64,000 nt of DNA from Flavonifractor sp. AGMB03687 (GCF_017811815.1 NZ_JADKZI010000004.1:248001-312000), one strand, 5' to 3'. Positions 24,558 through 33,519 are shown, numbered from the stretch's first letter. Numbers and translations: made by a program. Notes: generated by a model from the letters alone, not told the origin.

Positions 24558-25826
24558 TCACTTACTCTGGGATTTCTTCAGGAAGCGCTTCCACACCAGC
24601 ACGATGCCGGCGCCCAGGAGCAGCATCACGATGAGGAAGGAGAAATAGTAGCGGTAACCGGTCGCACCGGGATAGCCATCGATGAGCACGCCAGCCAGCA
24701 GAGAGCAGAAGATCTCAGGCAGGTAACCCACGGTGGAAATGATACCGGCAGCGGTGCCGGAGTACTGCTCGGGGATCTTGCCCTCGTCCATCATGGCCCA
24801 GGTCAGGGCATAGTTGACGTTGTAGAAGAAGTAGATAACCAGGAACAGGATCACGAAGGGCAGGACGGAAGCGGCGTTCTGAGGCAGGAAGAGAATGGCC
24901 GCCGTACCCACCGCCATGGCGATGAAGGAGGTAAACAGCAGAGAGCTGGTGCCCACCTTATCGGCCAGGTAGCCGCCGCCCACGTTGGAGACCGGGCACA
25001 GGAAACGCTTGCAGGCGGCCAGAATAGCGCCGAAGGTAACGCTCATGCCCAGGATGGAGGTGCCGTAGGGGGTGAAGTAGTACAGGGACAGGGTGAAGAC
25101 GTAGTTGCAGAAGGTTACCAGGCCGATGATCCAGATAGCCGGCATTCTAAGGACCTTACCCAGGTCCTTGAAGGTGATCTGCTCACTCTTCTCGATGGAG
25201 GACTCGTCACGCATCTTCCAGAAGACCAGCAGACCGCTGAGCACGGTGAGCACAGAGTAGAACACGATAACGTAGCGCATGCCGACCTTGTCGTCCATGT
25301 TGCTGGCACTCAGGCCGATCCGGAAAGCCACCACGGCCAGAGGAGCCATAACGGCAGCAGCTATACCGCGGCCGCCCTCGAACCAGCCGAAGGACTTGCC
25401 CTTGTCCTCAGGGCTGGACAGGACACGGACCGCCTTCACACAGGCAGGCCAGAAGGCAAACAGAGAGGTAAATCCCCAGAAGGCATACAGAGCCACCAGC
25501 ATGGGGAAAGACAGGGGCAGCAGGTGCAGGAAGCCGCCCAGGCCGGTTCCCACCAGGGAGGCCGTCAGCAGGATACGGATACTGACCCGGTCGGCCAGAT
25601 AACCGCCGAACAGGTACGAGATCATACCGAACACACCAAAAATACTACCGAACACACCCATCTGAACGTTGGTCAGATTGTAGACCTCCAGATAGGCATC
25701 ATAGTAGTCATACCGGAAGTAGGGCAGACCGTAGATGATGGCACCGCCAGCGGCGATGAGCAGGATGGTAATGAAGTTCCGCGCGGTTTTTTCTCCCATC
25801 CCAAGCTTGGAAAACAGTTTGGACAT
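24558..25826 (-). CDS. MFS transporter
   Basis: The 422 residues form 12 predicted membrane segments. The loop 2-3 signature FGGYLADRVSIR and its counterpart GGYLADKVG in the second half are typical of the major facilitator superfamily. Operon position between peptidase genes suggests uptake or efflux of a peptide or amino-acid product. The substrate is not predictable. Confidence 0.88.
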   Translation of the reverse strand: MSKLFSKLGMGEKTARNFITILLIAAGGAIIYGLPYFRYDYYDAYLEVYNLTNVQMGVFGSIFGVFGMISYLFGGYLADRVSIRILLTASLVGTGLGGFLHLLPLSFPMLVALYAFWGFTSLFAFWPACVKAVRVLSSPEDKGKSFGWFEGGRGIAAAVMAPLAVVAFRIGLSASNMDDKVGMRYVIVFYSVLTVLSGLLVFWKMRDESSIEKSEQITFKDLGKVLRMPAIWIIGLVTFCNYVFTLSLYYFTPYGTSILGMSVTFGAILAACKRFLCPVSNVGGGYLADKVGTSSLLFTSFIAMAVGTAAILFLPQNAASVLPFVILFLVIYFFYNVNYALTWAMMDEGKIPEQYSGTAAGIISTVGYLPEIFCSLLAGVLIDGYPGATGYRYYFSFLIVMLLLGAGIVLVWKRFLKKSQSK

Positions 25827-25840
25827 CTTTCATACTCTCC

Positions 25841-27364
25841 TTATCTCTTTTTCAACTGATAAACTTCGGTATATTTGTCCCGAAGATAGTTGATAAAATA
25901 GGTGGACCGGAGGGGCTCTCCAGTGGCCCGGCGGACCAGCTCCCCGGGCTCATAAATGGCGCCGAAGCGGTGGATATGTTGGGCAAGCCACTGATGGATC
26001 TCCTCAAACCGTCCGGCAGCCAGCAGACCCCGGAGGGGGCCCAGCTCCCGCTCCAGCGCGGCGGCAAACTGAGCCGCCATCAGATTGGAGGTGAGATAAC
26101 CGGGGAAATATCCCATGTACCCGGCAGCCCACTGGATATCCTGGAGGACACCCTCCCGGTCATTGGGCGGGGTGATCCCCAGATACTCGGTGTATTTCTG
26201 CCGCCATACCTCAGGCAGATCGGCCACCGCCAGTTTCCCGCCGATCAGATCCTTCTCCACCTCATAGCGGATCAGGATGTGAAGGATGTAGGTCAGCTCG
26301 TCTGCGTCGTTCCGGATCAGCGAGGGGCTCACCTGATTGACGGCCTGGAACATGGCCTCTCCGTCCCTTACCGCCAACGAGGGGCAAATCTTCTTCATTC
26401 TGGGGAACAGATAGGCCCAGAAACCGGCGCTGCGGCCAATGATATTCTCATAGAGGCGAGCTTCCGCCAGTTCCGTGGCGAAGGAGGCCACCTCCCCCAG
26501 GAGCATCCCCAGCAGGGCCGGGTCGATATCCTGCTCATAGAGACCCATGCCGCCCTCGTGCAGGGTATTGAATAGACCGGAACGGAAATCATCCGGCTGA
26601 TAGGTGGTGATCACCCGCACATCCCCGGGCGAGGCCGCCAGCGTGGTGGGATGCGGCCCCTCATCCAGCCGGCCAGCTGCAAAGTCGAAGCCGACGGTCT
26701 CCAGCACAAACCGGGAGAGAGCCCGCTGCTCCTCCAGCGGGAGCGCGAAGTGCTCCTCCTGCGCCTCGCCGCACGCCTTGCCGTGGGTGCGCAGCTCCTG
26801 AAGCAGGTCAATAACGAAGGTTCGCAGCTCATCCGCCAGGCGGTCCATCTGCCGCACCGTGCTCCCCGGCTCATAAAAGCTCATCAGCGCGTCATAGGGG
26901 TCCTCTTCATACCCCCAATAGTCGGCAAATGACCGGAAGGTATCCACAATCTGCTCCAGGTAAGGTGCAAAGCGCTTAAAGTCGTTGGCTTCCCGGGCCT
27001 GCTCCCAGACCTGCTCTGCCTTGGCTATGAGAGAAATATAAGCTCTGTACTCCTCCCGGGGGATCTTGTTGATATAAATGTAGTTGCTCTGGACCCGCCG
27101 CACCATGGCAGCGATCTCCGGCGGAGCGTCCTTCTGACGGGCAAAATGGTCCACCAGCCGCCGCAGCTCCGGCGCACTAAAGCGCTCATAGAGCTGGGCA
27201 CCCAGAAAGGACATCACCTCACTGCGATAGGACAGTCCCTTTTCCGGCATATAGGTGGACTTATCCCAGTAGAGGGTGGAATTGAGGGTGTACTTCAGGT
27301 ATTCGATCTCCCGGATGCGAGCCCGAAGCTGTTCCAGCTTTTGTGTATCCGCAGCGTTCTTCAC
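25841..27364 (-). CDS. M32 carboxypeptidase-like protein with altered zinc site
   Basis: The 507 residues align along their whole length with Taq-type M32 carboxypeptidases (typical length about 500): LYWDKSTYMP near the start, the active-site helix, RLYENIIGRSAGFW, and WAAGYMGYFPGYLTSNLMAAQ. The HExxH zinc motif reads HEGGM (about residues 269-273), so the second His ligand is Met. The segment that is usually HESQSR reads TELAEAR, so the third ligand Glu also appears shifted or lost. It is probably not a normal zinc peptidase. The start is GTG at 27364, overlapping the upstream stop (GTGA), with AGGAGG before it. Confidence 0.8.
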   Translation of the reverse strand: MKNAADTQKLEQLRARIREIEYLKYTLNSTLYWDKSTYMPEKGLSYRSEVMSFLGAQLYERFSAPELRRLVDHFARQKDAPPEIAAMVRRVQSNYIYINKIPREEYRAYISLIAKAEQVWEQAREANDFKRFAPYLEQIVDTFRSFADYWGYEEDPYDALMSFYEPGSTVRQMDRLADELRTFVIDLLQELRTHGKACGEAQEEHFALPLEEQRALSRFVLETVGFDFAAGRLDEGPHPTTLAASPGDVRVITTYQPDDFRSGLFNTLHEGGMGLYEQDIDPALLGMLLGEVASFATELAEARLYENIIGRSAGFWAYLFPRMKKICPSLAVRDGEAMFQAVNQVSPSLIRNDADELTYILHILIRYEVEKDLIGGKLAVADLPEVWRQKYTEYLGITPPNDREGVLQDIQWAAGYMGYFPGYLTSNLMAAQFAAALERELGPLRGLLAAGRFEEIHQWLAQHIHRFGAIYEPGELVRRATGEPLRSTYFINYLRDKYTEVYQLKKR

Positions 27365-28695
27365 TGTGTCTGCACCTCCTCCTTCTGTGTGGGGCGGTTA
27401 TACTTCCACAGGCCTGCCATCAGCAGAACGCAGGCCACAACATAGATGGCGGACGCGATATAGTAGGCGGTACGGTATCCCTCCTGCTCCACAAACAGGA
27501 TGTTGCCGGTAAACCACCCGCTGAGGATGCTGACCCCGCCCGCCGCCAGATTGATCAGCGAGGCAAAGGCCGGGCGCAGCCGGTCCGGAACCAGTTCCAT
27601 AGACAGAGCACTGTCCACGGGAGAGCTGAGGTTGATCAGACCGGAACGCATAAACAGAGCGACACCCACCACCGGTACGGTGAACTGGCCGAATTTGTCG
27701 CCGTTGGCGATGAGGAGCATAAACGGAACCGACAGCAGGGCCACACCGCCCAGTGTAACGATCTGTCCGAACTTCCGGACCACCGCCGGAGTAAACAGCA
27801 GGAAAATCACAATGGCCAAGTAGGACAGGGATACCAGCAGCGAGGAGGTTGCCCGGTCAATGTGCAGGTTCCGGTTGAGGAAGATGGAATAATAGGAGGT
27901 AAACAGGCCCATACCGAAGGAGATCAGCACCCAGTAGACCAGGTAGATCACCGCGTCCCGATGGATCAACGCCTGGCCCATCTCGCGCAGCCGCTGCCGC
28001 CAGGGCACATGCTCGGACGTGGCAAAGCAATGGTCCTCCCGCTCCTCCCGGATCAGAAGCACCGGAATCAGACCGATCAGTGCCACCACCGCCATGATCA
28101 GCAGCACATCCCGGTTGCCCTGCAGGTAGCTCTCCCGCACACCGGGCGCCATCTCTTCGATGCGCTCGGTCATGGTCTTGGCCGCCTGATAGGTCATTCC
28201 TGCCCGCAGGGAGAACATCTTTACCGTCAGCACACCGCCAAGATAGGTGGTGAGGAAGTATCCCAGGTAGCCCAGATAATAGGCCCGCGTGTACCAGTTG
28301 ATGTTGTTGCTCCGGTCGGTAAACACCGCCACATAGGGCGCCAGCATGACATAGTGGAGCTGGATGCCAACCAGAGCCAGGAGGGTCGTCAGAAAAAAGA
28401 CCGGCTCCGCCTGCAGAAACACCGCACTCAGCAGCGCCACCGCGCAGGAACCCGAGCAAAACACCAGCAGCTTTTTGTAGCCCACCTTCGGGACCAAAAG
28501 CAGCAGCAGGGCACTGATAAAGGTGGCATAGCCGTAAAACGCCCAGAAGGACGTGGCCACCGAGCGGGCCATTTCCTGCATGTAGTTGACATAGGTATCA
28601 TAGATGATGCCGCTGATCAGGTTGTTCAGGGCGTAGCTGATGATGAACATGGTAATGTTCCAGGTCTTTCTCCGACCTAGGTTTGGTCGTTCCAT
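27361..28695 (-). CDS. MFS transporter
   Basis: The 444 residues form 12 predicted membrane segments, of a different MFS subgroup from the carrier at 24558. GGGGGAGG precedes the ATG. It is translationally coupled to the M32-like gene and 10 bp downstream of the regulator gene, so the five genes 28706-29263 to 22610-24532 look like one operon. Confidence 0.85.
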   Translation of the reverse strand: MERPNLGRRKTWNITMFIISYALNNLISGIIYDTYVNYMQEMARSVATSFWAFYGYATFISALLLLLVPKVGYKKLLVFCSGSCAVALLSAVFLQAEPVFFLTTLLALVGIQLHYVMLAPYVAVFTDRSNNINWYTRAYYLGYLGYFLTTYLGGVLTVKMFSLRAGMTYQAAKTMTERIEEMAPGVRESYLQGNRDVLLIMAVVALIGLIPVLLIREEREDHCFATSEHVPWRQRLREMGQALIHRDAVIYLVYWVLISFGMGLFTSYYSIFLNRNLHIDRATSSLLVSLSYLAIVIFLLFTPAVVRKFGQIVTLGGVALLSVPFMLLIANGDKFGQFTVPVVGVALFMRSGLINLSSPVDSALSMELVPDRLRPAFASLINLAAGGVSILSGWFTGNILFVEQEGYRTAYYIASAIYVVACVLLMAGLWKYNRPTQKEEVQTQ

Positions 28696-28705
28696 GTCCT
28701 CCCCC

Positions 28706-29263
28706 CTACTTGTACCGGAATTGTGTAAAGAACGGATGCAGCATATTCAGGGAGAACAAGTCGTCCGTCTGAGAGGGGGCCTTCTCTCCCTGGCCTCCTG
28801 CCGGTCTGGGAATAGGCGGCTCATCTCCTTCAATGAGCTCCAGCAGCGCCAGAAGGATCTTGGCCTCCCGCTTTGCCTTCTGCAAATTGAACTTGTGAGC
28901 ACGTACGGTGGCCGGGCTGATGCCCATCAGCTCGCCGATCTCGTCGGTGCTCTTTCCCTCATAGAGACAGGCCAGCATGGTCTTTTGCACGTCGGTAAGA
29001 CCATTGAGGGTCTTCTCCAGCTCGATCATGGGCCAGAATGTGCCGGAGTGGACGTCCTCCATGTGCTCCCGGACCGCCCGCTCGGCCGTTACATCCCGGC
29101 CATGGCTGTGATAGATGACGCCGGACTCAAAGGTCTCGCCGCAGAAGATACAGGTGTGGGTACCGTCCGCCTGGGTCACATAGCCACGGCGCAGCTCCTC
29201 CAGCGAAAGTTCCTTGAAATCCCGCATTTCAGTTTTGCCGGTTTCCTTCGCTCCTCCTGCCAT
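28706..29263 (-). CDS. Transcription regulator: Cys2His2-like N-terminus plus LuxR-type HTH
   Basis: In the 185 residues, a C-x2-C pair (CIFCGE) is followed by two His near HMEDVH, forming a possible zinc-finger-like module (about 35-75). The second half is a sigma-70 r4/LuxR-like helix-turn-helix: GLTDVQKTMLACLYEGKSTDEIG, GISPATVRAHKF. It is first in the peptide-use operon and probably controls it. The tail is low-complexity. The zinc-binding claim rests on spacing only. Confidence 0.75.
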   Translation of the reverse strand: MAGGAKETGKTEMRDFKELSLEELRRGYVTQADGTHTCIFCGETFESGVIYHSHGRDVTAERAVREHMEDVHSGTFWPMIELEKTLNGLTDVQKTMLACLYEGKSTDEIGELMGISPATVRAHKFNLQKAKREAKILLALLELIEGDEPPIPRPAGGQGEKAPSQTDDLFSLNMLHPFFTQFRYK

Positions 29264-29313
29264 ATTTACACCCCGTTTTTAATCATTTTTAAAAAACGTT
29301 TATTTCAAAATGA

Positions 29314-29342
29314 ATGATAATGTCTCATCGTTTATATGTCAA
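29314..29342 (-). promoter_or_regulatory. Promoter of the peptide-use operon
   Basis: On the minus strand, TTGACA (29337-29342) and TATCAT (29314-29319) with a 17-bp spacer, 50 bp before the regulator start. Confidence 0.75.
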
Positions 29343-29555
29343 TATGTAATGAAAGAGAAAGAGATTTTCAGCAGTACGCTGAACATTTTGCTGTTTTTTC
29401 GTTCCTGTGGGCAACCCCGCACGCTCAAACACTTGCCACACAACGGAAAGCCCCTTTTTTCGTCTTTGGTCATAATATACAATTTTTCTTATTATCCACC
29501 TCTAACCCGCACTGTTTTCCACCATGCCCACGCCGGCACAGCGATAAACAGCACA
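29343..29555. other. Intergenic stretch without a recognisable gene
   Basis: AT-rich sequence between the operon promoter and the FUSC-gene terminator. No coding or RNA feature was recognised. Confidence 0.5.
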
Positions 29556-29590
29556 AAAACAGCGTCTCCGGCTTACCCGGAGACGCTGTT
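29555..29590 (-). terminator. Terminator of the MarR/FUSC operon
   Basis: AACAGCGTCTCCGG (29558-29571) pairs with 29577-29590, followed on the minus strand by TTTTTG. Confidence 0.85.
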
Positions 29591-29605
29591 TTATCATATA
29601 CCTCT

Positions 29606-30670
29606 TCAATTTTCTTTCAGAGCAGGCTGAAGTCTTACCGCTGCCAGGTAGTGGAATACCGTTGCAAACACCAGGCCGAATACCACACCCAGGAAGGTAT
29701 CCACAACACGCAGGATCACCGCACCCTGGAGACCGTAGATCCCAGCGCCCAGCATCAGCGCGCCGAAGCAGTTCATGGCCGTCTTATATCGGTAGTCGGT
29801 GCAGAAGCCCAGGCACAGGCCGCCCAGTGGTCCCATCAGCGGATGGAAGGCCTCGGGGGTCACCAGATAGAGCACAAAGAAGGCACAGGAACCGGCCACC
29901 GCACCCACCAGCCGCTGCCAGAAGCGGGTCACCGTATTGCTAGAGTAGGGATATTCGGACAGCAGAGACGCACAGGCAAAACCCATCCACATAAACCGCT
30001 CCACGCCAAACAGCTGCCCGGCGGTCATCACCAGGCTCACACCAAGGGCCATGCGTAGCTGCCACAGGTGGACCGGGCCCGAAAGGTCAAACTTCCGCAT
30101 CACATGATGGAAGCGGGTGGTTTTATGCTGATGGCGGTGCTTGGCAAACAGGATGGCGCCGCAGATCAGATAGCCCACCACCGCCATCAGGCCGCGGCGG
30201 ACCAGAGCCTCTCCCATCACCGGATTGCCCGTCAGATAGATATACGCAAAGCTGTACAGGCCGCCGTTGCCCATTTCCGGCCGCTGGGTTGTCATGTACA
30301 GGATGGCAAAAAAGGCGGCGAAGTGCAGTGGGATCAGCAAAACCGGCGGGGCCACCACGGCCGCGCTGGGCACCAGCACCAGAATGGCCAGCACCGCCGC
30401 CAGGGTTATAAGGGAGTCGCCGATGCAGTATTCAAAGTTGACAAACCGGATGCCCAGCATCATGCAGAACAGCGCCACCGCCAGCGGGGTGTTGTCCGAA
30501 CCAAACACGCCGGACAGCAGGCTGATAAACACAATGGCAAAGGCCACGATGAGCACCGAGCGCACCGCGATGGCGGTCCAGTAATAGGCCTTCTCCTTCT
30601 TTGTGTCACAGGCAGCGCTCTTCCGTTTCAGCACGGAGGGGTCCATCTGCAGCGCGTCATAAAATCTCAT
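29606..30670 (-). CDS. FUSC-family (aromatic acid exporter-like) membrane protein
   Basis: The 354 residues have two clusters of hydrophobic segments, 10-11 in all, separated by a basic loop (KHRHQHKTTRFHH), the layout of FUSC/ArAE half-transporters. The motif around RFMWMGFACASLLSEYP and RVVDTFLGVVFGLV near the end fit the family. The start at 30670 overlaps the MarR gene by 14 bp, so a longer upstream frame is ignored. MarR/FUSC pairs commonly control efflux of phenolic or aromatic compounds, which is inference here. Confidence 0.8.
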   Translation of the reverse strand: MRFYDALQMDPSVLKRKSAACDTKKEKAYYWTAIAVRSVLIVAFAIVFISLLSGVFGSDNTPLAVALFCMMLGIRFVNFEYCIGDSLITLAAVLAILVLVPSAAVVAPPVLLIPLHFAAFFAILYMTTQRPEMGNGGLYSFAYIYLTGNPVMGEALVRRGLMAVVGYLICGAILFAKHRHQHKTTRFHHVMRKFDLSGPVHLWQLRMALGVSLVMTAGQLFGVERFMWMGFACASLLSEYPYSSNTVTRFWQRLVGAVAGSCAFFVLYLVTPEAFHPLMGPLGGLCLGFCTDYRYKTAMNCFGALMLGAGIYGLQGAVILRVVDTFLGVVFGLVFATVFHYLAAVRLQPALKEN

Positions 30671-31103
30671 GGTCACGGGTCTTTCCCTGTCCTTTCTCAA
30701 TGTGTGCGGCCAGCCGGTCCGCGTAATACATAAATGCCTCAAAGTCTTCACTGGAGCTCCGCCAAAGGTCGTAGAAGGGCTGCAAAATGCGCTCATAGCC
30801 CCGCTTCAGTTCGGCCAGGCCGATTTCTGTCATAAACAGCTGATAGCTGCGCTCGTCGGCGGCCTGCCGCCGCTTTGTGATGCAGTTTTTTTCATAGAGC
30901 GACTTCAGGCAGCGGCTCACCGCCTCTATCTTCATGCCGCTGCCCTGGCTGAGCAGCACGGGCGTGTTCTGCTCCGGCTTCAGATACAGGTGGGCCAGAA
31001 GCTCACACTCGCTGCCAGTCAGCACCGATTTGCCCACCGGCTTCAGGGAGCGCATGACCTTTTGCATCTGCTGTTGAAAATGCATCATATCGGTCCATTC
31101 CAT
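30657..31103 (-). CDS. MarR-family regulator
   Basis: The 148-residue winged-helix protein has LTGSECELLAHLYLKPEQNTPVLLS-type helices, GMKIEAVSRCLKSLYEKNC recognition helix and the wing KRRQAADERSYQ. It is the first gene of the operon with the exporter and probably represses it by binding the palindrome in its own promoter. A phenolic or xenobiotic ligand would be typical. Confidence 0.9.
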   Translation of the reverse strand: MEWTDMMHFQQQMQKVMRSLKPVGKSVLTGSECELLAHLYLKPEQNTPVLLSQGSGMKIEAVSRCLKSLYEKNCITKRRQAADERSYQLFMTEIGLAELKRGYERILQPFYDLWRSSSEDFEAFMYYADRLAAHIEKGQGKTRDHEIL

Positions 31104-31127
31104 ACTAGCACAAATTCCTCCAACTAT

Positions 31128-31168
31128 TTAACTTTGTTAAGTATATATCAAAAGTCCTTGTGTGTCAA
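31128..31168 (-). promoter_or_regulatory. MarR promoter with overlapping palindromic operator
   Basis: TTGACA (31163-31168) and TATACT (31140-31145) with a 17-bp spacer on the minus strand. Directly after the -10 lies the palindrome TTAAC-TTT-GTTAA (31128-31140), well placed for autorepression. Confidence 0.75.
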
Positions 31169-31193
31169 TAGGTTGAACAGACCAACTTGATCA

Positions 31194-31229
31194 AAAAAGG
31201 GTGGTACCGCGTTGCAGTACCACCCTTTT
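31194..31229 (-). terminator. Terminator of the DUF2871 operon
   Basis: AAAAGGGTGGTAC (31195-31207) pairs with 31217-31229, with CCTTTTTTG on the minus strand. Confidence 0.82.
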
Positions 31230-31231
31230 CG

Positions 31232-31639
31232 TTACTTTACGCTGCGCTTGATCTGGACCAGCAGCAGGACCAGGCTGATGCCCAGCAGGATATGGCCGAT
31301 CCCAGCCATGCCGGAGATCGCTGCGCTCATGTCGGAGGAGAGCGCGGTACCCAGCACCTGGAACACACCCCGCACCACCAGCATCGCGGCGGTCAGGTTT
31401 AGGCCCACATGATAGAGGACCAACACCCGCCCGGTCTTGGGGCCGGCGAAGGAAAAGTTCTTCTCCAGCACAAGCAGCAGAAGGAAGAACACCATACCCA
31501 GCAGGAAATAGTGGGTATGCACCACGGAGAGGGTGGTCTTGGCGGTAAAGCCGTTGAATTTGGTAAACTCCCGATAAAACACGCCGCCCACCATGGCCAG
31601 GATGGCATATAGCAGCGCGGTATTTACATAACGTTTCAT
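31232..31639 (-). CDS. DUF2871 family membrane protein
   Basis: The 135 residues have four membrane segments: MKRYVNTALLYAILAMVGGVFYREF, SVVHTHYFLLGM, LYHVGLNLTAAMLVVRG and the last, as in DUF2871. Conserved His in the second and third segments hint at metal or heme binding, but no function is known. It is last in a three-gene membrane-protein operon under probable TetR control. Confidence 0.85.
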   Translation of the reverse strand: MKRYVNTALLYAILAMVGGVFYREFTKFNGFTAKTTLSVVHTHYFLLGMVFFLLLLVLEKNFSFAGPKTGRVLVLYHVGLNLTAAMLVVRGVFQVLGTALSSDMSAAISGMAGIGHILLGISLVLLLVQIKRSVK

Positions 31640-31652
31640 AGCTTTTTCTCCT

Positions 31653-32318
31653 TTATCTGCATTCTTTTTTCATGGCAAAATATCCGATGAGTACCGTCCA
31701 CACATAGGCGCAGGTCTTGGGGATCATCAGCATCCCGATCATGGGGATGGTATCCGCCCACAGTACCACCGGGATGTAAAAACCAAAGCTCAATACAATG
31801 GTCAGCCACATCCAGCGGAACGCCTGGTCCCCCTGTTTTCTGGCGCTGCGGTAAAAGAGCACGATCACCAGCAGGCCCAGCAGAGCAAAGGGGATGTTGC
31901 GGTAGATCCCCCAGGAGAGGGGCGCGTTATCGCTGAACCACTGATTCTGCGGCAGCATGCACAGAACAATCCGCAGACCGGCCAGAAGATATACCGCGGC
32001 AGTAAGCCCGCCCTGGCCTCTGATACCGTACCGCTTCCGCCACACATAGTAGAGCAGCACGTAGAAAATGGTCATGGTGACCGAGGTGATCCACTTTCCC
32101 AGTCCCAGGGCAACGGTGTAATGTTCCAGGCCTGTGGTACACAGGGCATAGGCCCGGGGGATCAGATGGAAGGCGTCGCCCGCACCCAGCACCACCGCCA
32201 TAACACCGAACAGACGGAACTGTCCGTTTCCCTTGCTGCCCCGGATCATCAGGACCCCGATGGTAATGACCGAGAACAGATAGACCGCGTCAAACAGCGT
32301 TTCCATAATTGCCTGCAT
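31653..32318 (-). CDS. Seven-segment membrane protein of unknown function
   Basis: The 221 residues have about seven hydrophobic segments and conserved-looking AGDAFHLIPR and WADTIPMIGMLMIPK. I do not recognise the family by name. It lies 13 bp from the DUF2871 gene and 14 bp from the upstream gene, so they are co-transcribed. Confidence 0.7.
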   Translation of the reverse strand: MQAIMETLFDAVYLFSVITIGVLMIRGSKGNGQFRLFGVMAVVLGAGDAFHLIPRAYALCTTGLEHYTVALGLGKWITSVTMTIFYVLLYYVWRKRYGIRGQGGLTAAVYLLAGLRIVLCMLPQNQWFSDNAPLSWGIYRNIPFALLGLLVIVLFYRSARKQGDQAFRWMWLTIVLSFGFYIPVVLWADTIPMIGMLMIPKTCAYVWTVLIGYFAMKKECR

Positions 32319-32332
32319 GGTTTATGCTCCTT

Positions 32333-32773
32333 TTACTCCATATTGTTTTTGGCCGCGCCCACTGCAAGGACCGCCCTACCAAAGTTTCTGCCAAACAGCA
32401 GCCCGGCCAGCAGAAGGGCGGCACCCAGGCCGGTGTAGAAGACGGCGATAAACCGCTCCGGGGCAAGCCCGCTCGCCCGCAGGCCGATGCCGCCGGTCAT
32501 CATAACCGCCATGATGGCAAAGGCTTTCTTATCAAAGAATTTCAGGAAGAAATGCCGCTCTTCCAGATAAGAATGGATTCTGGTGGTGTGCTTCTTGACC
32601 AGTTTTCCAAAGATAAAATACTGGAACACGGCAAACACCAGCACAGACAGCAGAACATTCAGCACCGTCACATAGGCCGGATAGGCCATCAGCCCAATGC
32701 GGAGGATATTGAACCCCGCAGCGCTCCACACCAGACAGGCCAGAAGCAGCAGGGTATTTCGTTTTACTTTCAT
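32333..32773 (-). CDS. Four-segment membrane protein of unknown function
   Basis: The 146 residues start MKVKRNTLLLLACLVWS, with the ATG chosen because AAAGGAGG lies six bases upstream. There are four hydrophobic segments; the middle loop is basic (KHTTRIHSYLEER). It is first of the three membrane genes, and a TetR-type operator overlaps its leader. Not recognised. Confidence 0.68.
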   Translation of the reverse strand: MKVKRNTLLLLACLVWSAAGFNILRIGLMAYPAYVTVLNVLLSVLVFAVFQYFIFGKLVKKHTTRIHSYLEERHFFLKFFDKKAFAIMAVMMTGGIGLRASGLAPERFIAVFYTGLGAALLLAGLLFGRNFGRAVLAVGAAKNNME

Positions 32774-32790
32774 CATCTGCCTCCTTTTGA

Positions 32791-32803
32791 TGAACAATGT
32801 TCA
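32791..32803. promoter_or_regulatory. TetR-type operator, copy 1
   Basis: Palindrome TGAAC-AAT-GTTCA just before the ribosome binding site of the membrane operon. The same half-sites and spacing occur at 33417-33429. Confidence 0.7.
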
Positions 32804-32818
32804 ATTTCAGGGATATAA

Positions 32819-32843
32819 AATTCCCACAATGGTGTGGGAATTT
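32819..32843 (-). terminator. Terminator of the TetR gene
   Basis: ATTCCCACA-ATGG-TGTGGGAAT with T-rich flanks on the minus strand. Confidence 0.65.
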
Positions 32844-33400
32844 TAATAGAGGGTCCTGCGGACGATCTCCAGCACCGCCGAGGGGTCATAGTCCTGCCGC
32901 AGCAGGGCGGACAACATCAGGGAGAACAGAAGATCCGCAAATTTCTCCGCGGTAAATTGGTCGTTGAAGGCGTCAGGCCGCACCTTGGTGTCCCGCCGCA
33001 GAACGGCGCACAGCCCCTCCAGAATGTGCTGCCAGGTCTGCTGCATCTTCTCTCTCCCGTCCGCCTTGTCCTCTCCCATGAAGCCCAGAGAGTGGAGACT
33101 AAAGAATCCAGGATACTGTTTGCAGCCGTACTCCATCCGTCCATACAGCCAGGTAAGACAGGCCTGGGTGTCCTGAAACACCGCTCCATCCTCCGGCCGG
33201 TGGAAGATCTCACACCAGACGCTTTCCACCGCGGCGCCGATGAGGGCAGCCTTGGAATTGAAGTAGTTATAGATGGAGCCAACAGACACCCCGCAGGCCG
33301 CCGCCACCGAGCGGATATTGACAGCCGACCAGCCCTCCCGCTGGATCAGCTCCCGGCTGGCCTTCAGGATCTCCTCTTTTGATGTGACCACGGTATTCAT
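32843..33400 (-). CDS. TetR-family regulator of the membrane operon
   Basis: The 185 residues begin MNTVVTSKEEILKASRELI; the HTH is NIRSVAAACGVSVGSIYNYFNSK. ATG at 33400 with GGGGGTGA upstream is preferred over the ATG at 33430, which lies inside the operator. Matching palindromes in its own promoter and ahead of the downstream membrane genes indicate autorepression and control of that operon. Confidence 0.88.
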   Translation of the reverse strand: MNTVVTSKEEILKASRELIQREGWSAVNIRSVAAACGVSVGSIYNYFNSKAALIGAAVESVWCEIFHRPEDGAVFQDTQACLTWLYGRMEYGCKQYPGFFSLHSLGFMGEDKADGREKMQQTWQHILEGLCAVLRRDTKVRPDAFNDQFTAEKFADLLFSLMLSALLRQDYDPSAVLEIVRRTLY

Positions 33401-33415
33401 CCAATCACCCCCAAT

Positions 33416-33456
33416 ATGAACATCGTTCATTATAAAGCATTATGCTCACTTGTCAA
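33416..33456 (-). promoter_or_regulatory. TetR promoter with operator copy 2
   Basis: TTGACA (33451-33456) and TATAAT (33429-33434) with a 16-bp spacer on the minus strand. ATGAACATCGTTCAT (33416-33430) overlaps the -10 box. Confidence 0.8.
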
Positions 33457-33491
33457 GTGCTGTTTTCCGGCATATTGCGTTTTAACAGGGG

Positions 33492-33519
33492 TAGACAGAT
33501 CCGGAGGAATTGCTATAAT
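33492..33519 (+). promoter_or_regulatory. Promoter of the two-component operon
   Basis: TAGACA and TATAAT (33514-33519) with a 16-bp spacer, 33 bp before the regulator start. Confidence 0.7.

Noticed and set aside
24510..28680. Long plus-strand frames over the transporter and peptidase genes
   Set aside because: They mirror the minus-strand operon, are very rich in His/Gln/Gly and lack start signals.
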